Below are positions 1 through 7,866 of a stretch of DNA of 34,358 bases, one piece after another (the first letter of the stretch is position 1; every line of letters begins with the position of its first letter). The stretch spans positions 1 to 34,358 of the forward strand of contig JBOGWX010000039.1 in NCBI GenBank assembly GCA_050694055.1, written 5' to 3'. The stretch comes from WHSV01 sp050694055 (lineage in GTDB: Bacteria; Actinomycetota; CADDZG01; WHSQ01). The position numbers and the translations under genes are program-made. The notes under the pieces are model-generated. The model saw nothing but the letters and a program-made list of their open reading frames with translations. It was not told the DNA's origin and ran no database searches.

Positions 1-56
1 GCGCGGTTCGGCGGCACATTCTAGCGGCGCCCGGTCCCGCCAGCAATAGCGCCGTT

Positions 57-1190
57 CTACGCGGCCGCCGCGAGTCCCTTTTCAAGATCGGCCAGGATGT
101 CCTCGACGTCCTCGCAGCCGACGGAGATGCGGACCAGGGAGTCGGTCAGACCGAGCTTGCGCCGCTCCTCCCGGGGCACCGAGGCGTGCGTCATCGTGCT
201 CGGCTGGCAGATGAGCGTCTCGATGCCGCCGAGGCTCTCCGCCAGGGCGCAGAGCCTCAGCGGCTCGAAGAACCGCAGGGCGGCCTCGTCCGACTTCAAA
301 TAGAAAGAGATCATGCCGCCCGAGCCGCTGGTCTGGCGGCGCGCCAGGTCGTGCTGCGGGTGGGACGGCAGGCCGGGATAGAGGACGCGCGCCACCCTCG
401 CGTGCCCCTCCAGGAAGCGGGACACTTTCAGCCCGTTGTCGTCGTGCGCCCGCATGCGCAGGGGCAGCGTCTTCAGGCCGCGCAGCACCAGCCAGGAATC
501 GAAAGGGGAGAGGATCGCCCCGACTGAGTTCTGGACGAACTGGATCCTCTCGGCATGCTCGGCGCGCGCCAGCACGACCGCGCCCCCGACGCTGTCGGAA
601 TGGCCGTTGAGGTATTTCGTGGTGCTGTGGACCACGATGTCCGCGCCGAGGTCGAGGGGCCGCTGCAACAGCGGCGTCGCGAAGGTGTTGTCCACCACGA
701 CCATCCCATCGAGGTCGTGCGCGCCCTCCGCCAGCGTCGCGATGTCTGCGACACTCATCAGCGGATTCGTGGGGCTCTCGAGCCACAGGAGGTCCGCGCC
801 CTCGCAGTCCCGAAGAGTCGCGGCGGTGTCGGCCACGTCGGCCTCGCGGTAGTTGAGCCGTCCATCCTCGGCAGCCTCGTAGACGAACTTGCGCGTGCCG
901 AGGTAAGCGTCGAAGGGCATCACCACCGTCGAGCCCACCGGCAGGCGCTCGAGGACGGCGCTGATGGCTCCCATGCCGGACGAGAACACGAGGGAGCGGC
1001 CACCCTCGAGAGCGCCGAGCACCTCTTCCAGGGCGCTCCAGTTGGGGTTTCCGTAGCGGCCGTAGATGAGGTCGCCACCCGCGTGGAAGGTCGAGCTGAG
1101 GGTCACGGGTAGGTTTGTCGGAGCGGCGGGCCGTCTGTCGCCGCGCCCTGCGGTTATGGCGACGGTCGAGGGATGTAGTTCGTCGTGCAC
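57..1190 (-). CDS. Trans-sulfuration PLP enzyme (cystathionine gamma-synthase/lyase family)
   Basis: 377-aa member of the Cys/Met-metabolism PLP-dependent family, which handles cystathionine, O-acylhomoserine or methionine in the cytosol. Seen: the tetramer/phosphate motif YGRYGNPN (residues 43-50), the cofactor aspartate in VDNTFATP (D167) and the Schiff-base lysine in HSTTKYLNGHSD (K192). The length is normal for the family and the C-terminal domain is complete (RISVGCED near the end). Start is a GTG with AGGAG about 8 nt upstream. It is divergent from the SDR gene; the 135-bp gap shows no clear promoter. Synthase, beta/gamma-lyase and sulfhydrylase cannot be told apart by these motifs. The methionine synthase pair 11 kb away makes a role in methionine/cysteine metabolism plausible. 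Confidence 0.92.
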   Translation of the reverse strand: MHDELHPSTVAITAGRGDRRPAAPTNLPVTLSSTFHAGGDLIYGRYGNPNWSALEEVLGALEGGRSLVFSSGMGAISAVLERLPVGSTVVMPFDAYLGTRKFVYEAAEDGRLNYREADVADTAATLRDCEGADLLWLESPTNPLMSVADIATLAEGAHDLDGMVVVDNTFATPLLQRPLDLGADIVVHSTTKYLNGHSDSVGGAVVLARAEHAERIQFVQNSVGAILSPFDSWLVLRGLKTLPLRMRAHDDNGLKVSRFLEGHARVARVLYPGLPSHPQHDLARRQTSGSGGMISFYLKSDEAALRFFEPLRLCALAESLGGIETLICQPSTMTHASVPREERRKLGLTDSLVRISVGCEDVEDILADLEKGLAAAA

Positions 1191-1325
1191 GATCTCGGCT
1201 CCTCTACTCTCGGTGCGGGTGGGCGCGATGGGCGGCGAAGTGCGTCATTCTCAGGCAATGCGTGCGGAACTCACAACTCTCGAACCGGCACCCCCGACCG
1301 AAGCTCCAAAAGCACTGGAGGACGC

Positions 1326-2129
1326 ATGGAACTGACGGGTACCGTCGGGATACTTACCGGCGCCTCGCGTGGGATCGGCGTGTATCTCGCCCAGCACCTG
1401 GCTCGCGCCGGAGTCAACCTGGCACTGGCGGCGCGCAGCGAGACCAACCTCGAGGCCGTGGCCACCATGGTGCGCGGCAAGGGAGTCAAGGCCGTCGGCA
1501 TCCCGACCGACGTGACGAAGCGCTCCGACCTTCAGCGGCTCGTCAAGCGAACGAACGATGAGCTCGGCGAGATCGACCTGCTCGTAAACAACGCCGGGAT
1601 CGAGCACTACAGCTTCTTCGAGCAGATCGAACCCAACGATGTCGAGAAGGTGCTGAAGACGAACGTGCTCGGTCCGCAACTGCTCACGCGCTACGTGCTT
1701 CCCCAGATGATCGAGCGCCGCAGGGGACACATCGTGAACATCGGCTCGGTCGCGGGGCTCACGGCCATGCCGTACAACACGGTTTACTCATCCTCGAAGC
1801 ATGCACTGGTCGGTTTCTCACGCTCGCTCAGGGAGGAGATGGCCGAGTACAACATCGGAGTCTCTGTGGTCTGCCCCGGCTACGTGAGCGAGGCCGGGAT
1901 GTTTCAGAGCAGCAAGGATGGAGCCGAGCCCCCCGGCATCACCGGCAGCGTGAGCCCCGATAGGGTGGCCGTCCGGACGATCAAGGCAATCCGGAAGAAC
2001 TGCTCCGAGATCATCGTCGCACCGGGAATCATTCGTTTCGTGGACGTGATGCACTCGCTGGTCCCGGGAGTGACGACCAAGATCGCGCGGCGCACCGGCG
2101 CCTACGAGTTCAGCAAACCGAAGAGCTGA
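1326..2129 (+). CDS. Short-chain dehydrogenase/reductase (SDR)
   Basis: 267-aa classical SDR, an NAD(P)-dependent oxidoreductase of unknown substrate. Seen: cofactor-binding TGASRGIG (residues 11-18), NNAG (88-91), catalytic Ser in the NIGSVAG segment (S141) and YSSSK giving Tyr154 and Lys158. After the catalytic helix, VCPGYV is also typical. Start ATG 1326 is chosen because CTGGAGG sits just upstream and because the usual SDR N-terminus (a short strand before TGASRGIG) begins here. The frame is open further 5', but that stretch has no SDR-like sequence. The C-terminal tail is basic. It stands alone, divergent from the PLP enzyme and followed by a strong hairpin. The substrate cannot be inferred. 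Confidence 0.92.
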   Translation: MELTGTVGILTGASRGIGVYLAQHLARAGVNLALAARSETNLEAVATMVRGKGVKAVGIPTDVTKRSDLQRLVKRTNDELGEIDLLVNNAGIEHYSFFEQIEPNDVEKVLKTNVLGPQLLTRYVLPQMIERRRGHIVNIGSVAGLTAMPYNTVYSSSKHALVGFSRSLREEMAEYNIGVSVVCPGYVSEAGMFQSSKDGAEPPGITGSVSPDRVAVRTIKAIRKNCSEIIVAPGIIRFVDVMHSLVPGVTTKIARRTGAYEFSKPKS

Positions 2130-2147
2130 GCGGCGGGCGGGGGCCCG

Positions 2148-2174
2148 ACGCCGCACTTGAGCACAAGTGGGCGT
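2148..2174 (+). terminator. Strong hairpin after the SDR gene
   Basis: ACGCC-g-CACTTG / AGCA loop / CAAGTG-GGCGT forms an 11-bp stem with one bulged G, 18 bp after the SDR stop. There is no U tract, so it may be a tail-less terminator as is common in actinobacteria. It could also be an operator: it ends 20 bp before the -10 of the ferredoxin promoter. Confidence 0.5.
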
Positions 2175-2199
2175 CACTCCGTGGCGGCTCGCGTATGAT
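2171..2199 (+). promoter_or_regulatory. Predicted promoter for the ferredoxin operon
   Basis: A good -10 TATGAT lies at 2194-2199 inside the context CGCGTATGATG, which recurs at the SAM-riboswitch promoter (12469-12479). The -35 is poor (GCGTCA at 2171-2176 with a 17-bp spacer). Transcription would begin near 2206, leaving a 5' leader of about 90 nt. Confidence 0.4.
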
Positions 2200-2296
2200 G
2201 CGGCTGATCGGCAGTTTCGAGTCGTTCCGTTGCGAACCAAGCGGTTACGAACCAGGAGCGCCTCGAAGAGCGTCTCGAAGGAGTAGGAGTGGTCCC

Positions 2297-2599
2297 ATGA
2301 CGTACATCATTGCTGAGCCCTGCATCGGCGTTAAGGACCGGGCGTGCGTCGACGAGTGTCCGGTGGACTGCATCTACGAGGGCGAGGAGCAGCTTTTCAT
2401 TCACCCAGAAGAATGCGTGGACTGCGACGCGTGCCTGCCTGCATGCCCCGTCGACGCCATCTTTCCAGGTGACAGCGTGCCCGCGGAGTGGACCGAGTTC
2501 TATGCGAAGAACACGCAGTGGTTCGAGGAGCATCCCGAGGCGGCCGGAGGAGCGATGGAGAGCCCCTACGCTCCCGCCGAGGAGCGCGGCGAAGAGTAA
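2297..2599 (+). CDS. fdxA: 7Fe ferredoxin (3Fe-4S/4Fe-4S, FdxA-like)
   Basis: 100-aa electron carrier. The cysteine pattern matches the Azotobacter ferredoxin I arrangement shifted by one residue. C9, C17 and C50 would bind the 3Fe-4S cluster; C21, C40, C43 and C46 the 4Fe-4S cluster; C25 is the extra cysteine often seen in this family. An acidic C-terminal tail (residues 55-100) follows, as in other actinobacterial members. Start ATG 2297 has AAGGAG and GGAG upstream; the frame is open further 5' but without homology. Its place just before a 2-oxoacid:ferredoxin oxidoreductase makes it the likely electron acceptor for KorAB. That link is inferred from context. Confidence 0.93.
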   Translation: MTYIIAEPCIGVKDRACVDECPVDCIYEGEEQLFIHPEECVDCDACLPACPVDAIFPGDSVPAEWTEFYAKNTQWFEEHPEAAGGAMESPYAPAEERGEE

Positions 2600-2814
2600 T
2601 CGCCACTCCGCCGGGCGACTGGAGCGAGCACCTCGGACGCCGGGTCACGCTGCGCTTCATCGAGCGTGACGACGACGGGACTCATTCGGAGCTGCTCGGC
2701 GTTCTGCAGTCCATCTCCGACGAGGACGGCGCCCAGGTTCTCAAGGTCATGGACCGGAGAGGACGGACCCACCTGGTGCGAGCGCCAGACATCGTGGCGG
2801 CGCGCCTGCTCTAA
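2599..2814 (+). CDS. Small SH3-like domain protein, like the N-terminal domain of an actinobacterial GNAT family; start uncertain
   Basis: About 71 aa. The conserved part (GRRVTLRF ... LVRAPDIVAARLL) resembles the small beta-barrel that precedes the acetyltransferase domain in actinobacterial Rv0428c-like GNAT proteins, here standing alone. The start is unresolved. No ATG, GTG or TTG lies between the ferredoxin stop and the conserved part. In-frame canonical starts exist only well inside the ferredoxin gene (ATG 2488, GTG 2518). An ATC at 2599 overlaps the ferredoxin TAA exactly as an ATG would in a TAATG junction, so a rare ATC start is possible. It is probably cotranscribed with the ferredoxin. 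Function unknown. Confidence 0.6.
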   Translation: MATPPGDWSEHLGRRVTLRFIERDDDGTHSELLGVLQSISDEDGAQVLKVMDRRGRTHLVRAPDIVAARLL

Positions 2815-2865
2815 GGGGATTATCCGCCCACTTGCTCGAACAGCTCGTTGCTCGACTGAATGCGA

Positions 2866-2893
2866 TTTACTCTGCGCACAGGCCTATTAGGAT
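2866..2893 (+). promoter_or_regulatory. Predicted korA promoter
   Basis: TTTACT (2866-2871), a 16-bp spacer and TAGGAT (2888-2893) resemble a housekeeping promoter 48 bp upstream of the korA GTG. The intergenic stretch is more AT-rich than its surroundings. The match is moderate. Confidence 0.35.
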
Positions 2894-2940
2894 GACTCGA
2901 GAGATTTTCATGACCCCTATATGGGTGGAGAGGATTCGCA

Positions 2941-4800
2941 GTGCCGACCCAGATCGCCCCACCAAAGCAACCGGGGGCTGATCGCAAGGAACTGGAACAG
3001 GTCGTCATCCGTTTTGCGGGTGACTCGGGCGACGGGATGCAGCTCACGGGCGACCGGTTCACGAGTGCGACCGCCTTTTTCGGTAACGACCTCGCGACCC
3101 AGCCCGACTTTCCGGCCGAGATCCGCGCTCCTGCCGGCACCATCCCCGGCGTCAGCGCCTTCCAGATCCACTTCAGCGACCACGACATCCTGACCCCCGG
3201 GGACGCCCCCGGCGTGCTCGTGGCGATGAACCCCGCCGCGCTGAAAGCTCATCTCAAGGAGCTGATGATCGGCGGACTGCTCGTCGTCAACTCCGACGCT
3301 TTCGACAAGCGGAATCTCGACAAGGTGGGCTACCAGGCCAACCCGCTCGAGGACGAGTCGCTCAAGGGCTATCAGGTGTACGACATTCCGATGACGTCGA
3401 TGACCCTCGAGGCGGTCAAGGGAGCCGGACTCACCAAGAAAGAGGCCGGGCGCTGCAAGAACATGTTCGCCCTCGGCGTCATCTCGTGGATGTATGGGCG
3501 ACCGCTCGACCCGACGATTGGCTGGCTCGAAAGGAAGTTCTCGAGCAAGCCCGAGCTGGCGAAGGCCAACACGCTCGCCCTCAAGGCCGGGCACGCTTTC
3601 GGAGAGACGGCAGAGCTGACCGCCTTCGAGGTCAAGCCGGCCACGATCGCTCCGGGAACCTACCGCCGTATCACCGGCAACCAGGCGCTCGCCTATGGGC
3701 TCATCGCCGCGAGCGTGCAGAGCAAGCTTCCGTTGTTCCTCGGCAGCTATCCCATCACTCCGGCCTCCGACATCCTCCACGAGCTGTCCCGCCACAAGAA
3801 CTTCGGAGTGCGGACCATCCAGGCCGAGGACGAGATCGCGGCGGCCGGTATGGCCCTGGGCGCAGCGTTCTCGGGGCACCTCGGGGTGACGACCACGTCC
3901 GGGCCCGGGCTGGACCTCAAGAGCGAGACCCTGGGGCTGGCCATGGCCCTCGAGCTCCCGATGATCGTCGTGGACATCCAGCGCGGGGGCCCCTCGACGG
4001 GTCTTCCGACCAAGACCGAGCAGAGCGATCTGCTGCACGCGATGTACGGGCGCCATGGCGAGTCCCCCATTCCGATCGTGGCTCCCTACTCACCGCCGTC
4101 GTGCTTCTGGGCGGCGGTCGAGTCGGCGCGCATCGCGATCAAGTACATGACTCCGGTGATCTTGCTGAGTGACGGCTATATCGCGAACGGGGCCGAGCCG
4201 TGGCGTATTACGACGCTGGGCAAGCTGCCCGACATCTCACGCGACTTCACGACCCAGCCCAACATGGGCGAAGACTTCTGGCCCTACCTACGCGACGAGG
4301 TCACGCTGTCGCGGCCCTGGGCCATTCCCGGCACCCCGGGCCTCGAGCATCGCATCGGGGGTCTCGAAAAGGCGGATGGAACCGGCAACATCTCCTACGA
4401 CCCGGAGAACCACGAGTTCATGACCGAGCTGCGCGCCGCCAAGATCCAGGCGATCGAGGAGGACATCGATCCGCTCGAGTGGCGCGGTGACGAGGACGCC
4501 GACGTCCTGGTGCTCGGTTGGGGCGGAACCTACGGCGCGATAGGGGCGGCGTGCCGCCGGCTGCGCGCCGGGGGCAAGAAGATTGCACACGCCCATTTGC
4601 GCCACCTATGCCCCTTCCCGCGCAACACCGAAGAGGTCGTCAAACGATTCGAGAAGGTCATCGTTCCCGAGCTCAACCTGGGACAACTGGCGCGGCTGGT
4701 GCGCGCTGAGTTCTTGGTCGAGGTGCAGTCGATCAACAAGGTACAGGGGCAGCCGTTTAGGTCGTCCGAGCTCGAAGCAGCGATCCTGGAGAGGTTATAA
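2941..4800 (+). CDS. korA: 2-oxoacid (2-oxoglutarate):ferredoxin oxidoreductase, fused gamma-alpha subunit
   Basis: 619-aa subunit in the fused gamma-alpha arrangement. Residues ~18-230 are the gamma (CoA-side) domain, beginning VIRFAGDSGDGMQLTG. From ~243 comes the alpha pyrimidine-binding domain with the YPITP signature (270-274), QAEDE (294-298) and TTSGPGLDLK. A transketolase-C-like domain and a C-terminal domain follow. With KorB it would interconvert 2-oxoglutarate plus CoA and succinyl-CoA plus CO2 using ferredoxin, as in the Kor enzyme of mycobacteria and other actinobacteria; other 2-oxoacids are not excluded. Start is GTG 2941 with GGAGAGG upstream. korB follows after 5 bp. Confidence 0.93.
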   Translation: MPTQIAPPKQPGADRKELEQVVIRFAGDSGDGMQLTGDRFTSATAFFGNDLATQPDFPAEIRAPAGTIPGVSAFQIHFSDHDILTPGDAPGVLVAMNPAALKAHLKELMIGGLLVVNSDAFDKRNLDKVGYQANPLEDESLKGYQVYDIPMTSMTLEAVKGAGLTKKEAGRCKNMFALGVISWMYGRPLDPTIGWLERKFSSKPELAKANTLALKAGHAFGETAELTAFEVKPATIAPGTYRRITGNQALAYGLIAASVQSKLPLFLGSYPITPASDILHELSRHKNFGVRTIQAEDEIAAAGMALGAAFSGHLGVTTTSGPGLDLKSETLGLAMALELPMIVVDIQRGGPSTGLPTKTEQSDLLHAMYGRHGESPIPIVAPYSPPSCFWAAVESARIAIKYMTPVILLSDGYIANGAEPWRITTLGKLPDISRDFTTQPNMGEDFWPYLRDEVTLSRPWAIPGTPGLEHRIGGLEKADGTGNISYDPENHEFMTELRAAKIQAIEEDIDPLEWRGDEDADVLVLGWGGTYGAIGAACRRLRAGGKKIAHAHLRHLCPFPRNTEEVVKRFEKVIVPELNLGQLARLVRAEFLVEVQSINKVQGQPFRSSELEAAILERL

Positions 4801-4805
4801 GCGAA

Positions 4806-5870
4806 ATGAGCGACAACATCGCGGAGGCAACTCGAGGCAGGGGAGTGACCGAGGCTTCCGGTGGCGTAGGCACGCTCACCCGGAAGGACTTCGAATCCGA
4901 CCAGGAGGTCCGCTGGTGTCCGGGCTGTGGCGACTACGCGGTGTTGAGCGCGGTGCAAAGCGTGATGCCCGAGTTGGGAATCCCCCGGGAGAAGATCGTA
5001 TTCGTGTCCGGCATCGGCTGCTCGAGCCGGTTCCCTTACTACATGAACACCTACGGGCTCCACGGCATCCACGGCCGTGCAGCGGCGATCGCGACCGGAA
5101 TCGCCACCGCGCGCCCCGACCTTCAGGTGTGGGTCATCACCGGCGACGGTGACAGCCTCTCCATCGGAGGCAACCATCTGATTCACGCGCTGCGCCGCAA
5201 CGTGAACCTCAAGATCCTGTTGTTCAACAACCAGATCTACGGACTCACCAAGGGTCAGTACTCGCCCACCTCAGAGGAGGGCAAGGTCACGAAGTCGACA
5301 CCCTTCGGATCGCTGGAACGTCCGTTCAACCCCGTGTCCATGGCGCTCGGAGCCGAAGCGACCTTCGTAGGACGCACCATCGACGTCGAACGCAAGCACC
5401 TGCCGGCGTTGTTGAGGAAGGCAGCGGCCCACCGGGGCAGTGCTTTCATCGAGATCTATCAGAACTGCAACATCTTCAACGATGGCGCCTTCATAGCGCT
5501 GACCGGAAAAGAGCGGTCTCAGAACCGTATCTACCTCGAGCACGGCAAGCCCATCCGCTTCGGGCCCGACAACGAGCGGGGTGTTATTGCGCGCAGCACC
5601 GGGCAACTCGAGATCGTCGATGTGACGGACGTGGGAGAGGACAAGCTGCTGGTTCACGACGCGCATCGTTCGGATCCGAGTCTCGCCTTCTCGCTCTCGC
5701 GACTTGCGGACGGACCCATCTCTCCCACGCCTCTCGGGATCTTCCGGCAGGTCGAGGCACCGGTGTACGGCGACGGAATGGAGTCGCAGTTGCGGGCGGC
5801 CGCCGAGAAGCAGGGTCCCGGCGACCTCGAGAAACTGCTGCAATCCGGCGATACCTGGACCGTCGACTAA
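4806..5870 (+). CDS. korB: 2-oxoacid:ferredoxin oxidoreductase, beta (ThDP) subunit
   Basis: 354-aa beta subunit carrying thiamine diphosphate and one 4Fe-4S cluster. The four cluster ligands expected for OFOR beta subunits are present: C38 and C41 (WCPGCGDY), C72 (GIGCSSR) and C221 (YQNCN). The ThDP motif runs from GDGDS (113-117) to NN (141-142). The FNNQIYGLTKGQYSPTS segment is highly typical of 2-oxoglutarate enzymes. The C-terminal ~100 residues resemble the longer actinobacterial KorB form. It is tightly linked to korA (5 bp) and translated as part of the same operon. Confidence 0.94.
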   Translation: MSDNIAEATRGRGVTEASGGVGTLTRKDFESDQEVRWCPGCGDYAVLSAVQSVMPELGIPREKIVFVSGIGCSSRFPYYMNTYGLHGIHGRAAAIATGIATARPDLQVWVITGDGDSLSIGGNHLIHALRRNVNLKILLFNNQIYGLTKGQYSPTSEEGKVTKSTPFGSLERPFNPVSMALGAEATFVGRTIDVERKHLPALLRKAAAHRGSAFIEIYQNCNIFNDGAFIALTGKERSQNRIYLEHGKPIRFGPDNERGVIARSTGQLEIVDVTDVGEDKLLVHDAHRSDPSLAFSLSRLADGPISPTPLGIFRQVEAPVYGDGMESQLRAAAEKQGPGDLEKLLQSGDTWTVD

Positions 5871-5885
5871 GGGGCGGACCACTAA

Positions 5886-6104
5886 GTGCGCGATCCCCGA
5901 GAAGAGGCGGCCGAGCATCGAGCTGCGGAGCTCCAGGTCGAAACGGGCGACGAGGACCTCGAGGACCCGGACTTGGCACGCGACGCGGCGAGCCAGATAC
6001 TCGAGGAATCGCGCGAGCGCACGGAACAGGCCGAAGGCCTCAGCCCCACCGACGACGACGTCATCAGACGATCCTCGGAGGAGACGGCCGCCGAGCCCGA
6101 ATAG
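5886..6104 (+). CDS. Small acidic hypothetical protein
   Basis: 72 aa, GTG start 15 bp after korB, no membrane segment and no cysteine. The sequence is strongly acidic and hydrophilic (many Asp, Glu and Arg) with a central segment SQILEESRERTEQAE likely to be helical and a C-terminal VIRRSSEETA. Similar short acidic proteins with an ILEES-x-ERT core occur in actinobacteria, to my recollection without known function. Position suggests cotranscription with korAB, but no specific role can be assigned. Confidence 0.65.
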   Translation: MRDPREEAAEHRAAELQVETGDEDLEDPDLARDAASQILEESRERTEQAEGLSPTDDDVIRRSSEETAAEPE

Positions 6105-6109
6105 TCCTG

Positions 6110-6141
6110 TTGTCTGCGCGATCGTCGAGACGATCGCTCAC
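6110..6141. repeat. 32-bp dispersed repeat with 20-bp inverted core (copy 1)
   Basis: The core GCGATCGTCGAGACGATCGC (6118-6137) has 9-bp inverted arms around GA. The same 32-bp unit occurs twice in tandem at 28331-28394. A degenerate partial second unit (TTGTagTCTGCGAcc) follows directly. The unit ends 18 bp before the ThDP enzyme start, beside a possible -10 TAGTCT (6145-6150). Confidence 0.8.
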
Positions 6142-6159
6142 TTGTAGTCTGCGACCTCC

Positions 6160-7827
6160 ATGACAGAGCAAGGACACGGCGGACTCGCCGTCACGCGCAC
6201 GCTGAAAGCGCTGGGCGTCACCAATCTCTTCACCCTGACCGGCGGACACATCTTCCCCCTCTTCGACGGCGCCAAGGAAGACGGCATTCGTCTCGTGGAC
6301 GTGCGTCACGAACAGAGCGCCGCGTTCGCCGCCGAGGGATGGGCGCGGCTCACTCGCTCGCTCGGTGTGTGCGCCGTGACCGCCGGGCCCGGCGTCACCA
6401 ACTCCATGAGCGCGCTCGCTCAGGCGAAGTTCAACCAGGCCCCCGTGCTCGCTCTTGCGGGGCGCGCCCCCGCGTTCCGGTGGGGCAAGGGCTCGCTTCA
6501 GGAGATCGACCATGTTCCCTTCGTCGATCCGCTTGCCTCGGCTCGAACCGTCCGGGACTTCGGCGACATCCCCAGGGAGGTCGCGGCCGCCGCGCGCGGC
6601 GCACTGACGCCCCCGCGCGGCCCCCGCTTCCTCGACTTTCCCCTCGACGTCCTCTTCTCGACGGGCGAGTTCGAGGTCGCCGAGCCCGAGCCGTCCACGC
6701 TCGAGATGGCGGGCGACGACGAGGTGGCCCGGCTCGTCGAGGAATCCGAGCGCCCCGTCCTGATAGCGGGCGACGACGGGGTGGCCCGGCTCGTCGAGGA
6801 AGCCGAGCGCCCCGTACTGATGGCGGGCTCGAACGTCTATCTCGATCGCGCCGAAGGTGAGCTTCTGACCCTCGTCGAGAAAGCCCGCATCCCGACCTTC
6901 ATGAACGGTCAGGGTCGTGGCTGCCTCCCGGCGGACCACGAGCTCGCCTTCGCTCGCAGCCGCTCTCAGGCCCTCGGAGAGGCGGATCTCGTCATCGTTG
7001 CCGGGACACCCATGGACTTCCGTCTCGGCTTCGGCGAGAACTTCAGCCCCGGCACCAAGGTCGTGCACCTCGACTCGGCACCGGAGTTGATCGCCGAGCA
7101 CGTCGAGCTCGCGGCCTCGATCGCGGGGCCGCTCGGCGCGATCCTAGAAGCCATCGCCCAGGAGGTCGCCTCATCCCGCGACACGAAGCCGTGGATCGAG
7201 TCCCTCCGCAAGACCGAGGGCGCGAAGCGCGCTGCCGCGCAGTCCGAGCTTCACTCGACGTCCTCGCCGATTCACCCCATGCGCATCTACGGCGAGCTCG
7301 TACCGCTCCTCGACCGCAACGCCGTCGTGATCGGCGACGGGGGCGATTTCGTCTCCTACGCGGGGCGTGAGGTGCCCTCCTACGAGCCCGGCTCGTGGCT
7401 CGACCCGGGCCCGTTCGGCTGTCTCGGCGTAGGTCCCGGTTACGCGCTGGCGGCCCGCCTGGCACATCCCGAGCGTCAGGTCGTGTTGTTGTACGGCGAC
7501 GGAGCGCTGGGCTTCTCTGGGATGGAGCTCGAGTCACTGGTGCGACTCAACCTCCCCGTGGTGGCGATCGTCGGCAACAACGGCATCTGGGGTCTCGAGA
7601 AGCATCCGATGCGAGCGCTCTACGGTTACGACATCGCGGCCGACCTCCAGCCCGAGCTGCGCTACGACCTCGTCATGGAGAGCTTCGGGGGGCGCGGAGA
7701 GTTCGTCCGCGATCCCGAAGACATCGCTCCGGCCCTGAAGCGCGCCTTCGCTTCGGGCGAGCCAACCCTGGTCAACGTCGCCACCGATCCTGCGGTCGCC
7801 TACCCGAGATCCTCCAACCTCGCCTGA
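6160..7827 (+). CDS. Thiamine-diphosphate-dependent enzyme (acetolactate synthase/2-hydroxyacyl-CoA lyase-like)
   Basis: 555-aa three-domain ThDP enzyme. The N-terminal Pyr domain carries the activating glutamate in RHEQSAAF (E51), a central domain follows, and the C-terminal PP domain has the ThDP motif from GDGALG (~447) to GNN (~475). It belongs to the IlvB-like superfamily near acetolactate synthase-like and 2-hydroxyacyl-CoA lyase proteins; the substrate cannot be called from motifs. No small regulatory (IlvN) subunit gene is adjacent, which argues against a normal acetolactate synthase. Residues 184-221 are an in-frame tandem duplication (see repeat). Start ATG 6160 has no clear Shine-Dalgarno and may be read from a near-leaderless transcript. 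Confidence 0.88.
   Translation: MTEQGHGGLAVTRTLKALGVTNLFTLTGGHIFPLFDGAKEDGIRLVDVRHEQSAAFAAEGWARLTRSLGVCAVTAGPGVTNSMSALAQAKFNQAPVLALAGRAPAFRWGKGSLQEIDHVPFVDPLASARTVRDFGDIPREVAAAARGALTPPRGPRFLDFPLDVLFSTGEFEVAEPEPSTLEMAGDDEVARLVEESERPVLIAGDDGVARLVEEAERPVLMAGSNVYLDRAEGELLTLVEKARIPTFMNGQGRGCLPADHELAFARSRSQALGEADLVIVAGTPMDFRLGFGENFSPGTKVVHLDSAPELIAEHVELAASIAGPLGAILEAIAQEVASSRDTKPWIESLRKTEGAKRAAAQSELHSTSSPIHPMRIYGELVPLLDRNAVVIGDGGDFVSYAGREVPSYEPGSWLDPGPFGCLGVGPGYALAARLAHPERQVVLLYGDGALGFSGMELESLVRLNLPVVAIVGNNGIWGLEKHPMRALYGYDIAADLQPELRYDLVMESFGGRGEFVRDPEDIAPALKRAFASGEPTLVNVATDPAVAYPRSSNLA
6709..6822 (+). repeat. 57-bp in-frame tandem duplication inside the ThDP enzyme gene
   Basis: Two 57-bp units (6709-6765 and 6766-6822) differ at only four bases and encode 19 residues each, starting AGDDEVARLVEESERPVLI and AGDDGVARLVEEAERPVLM. 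A third AG follows. It adds one extra helix-strand segment at the start of the central domain. Confidence 0.93.
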
Positions 7828-7866
7828 GCCTCCGAGTGGGGTCCGAACCTGTTCCGCAGAGACAGG

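Noticed and set aside
2917..4056. A 379-codon minus-strand frame opposite korA
   Set aside because: Antisense shadow; korA is unambiguous.
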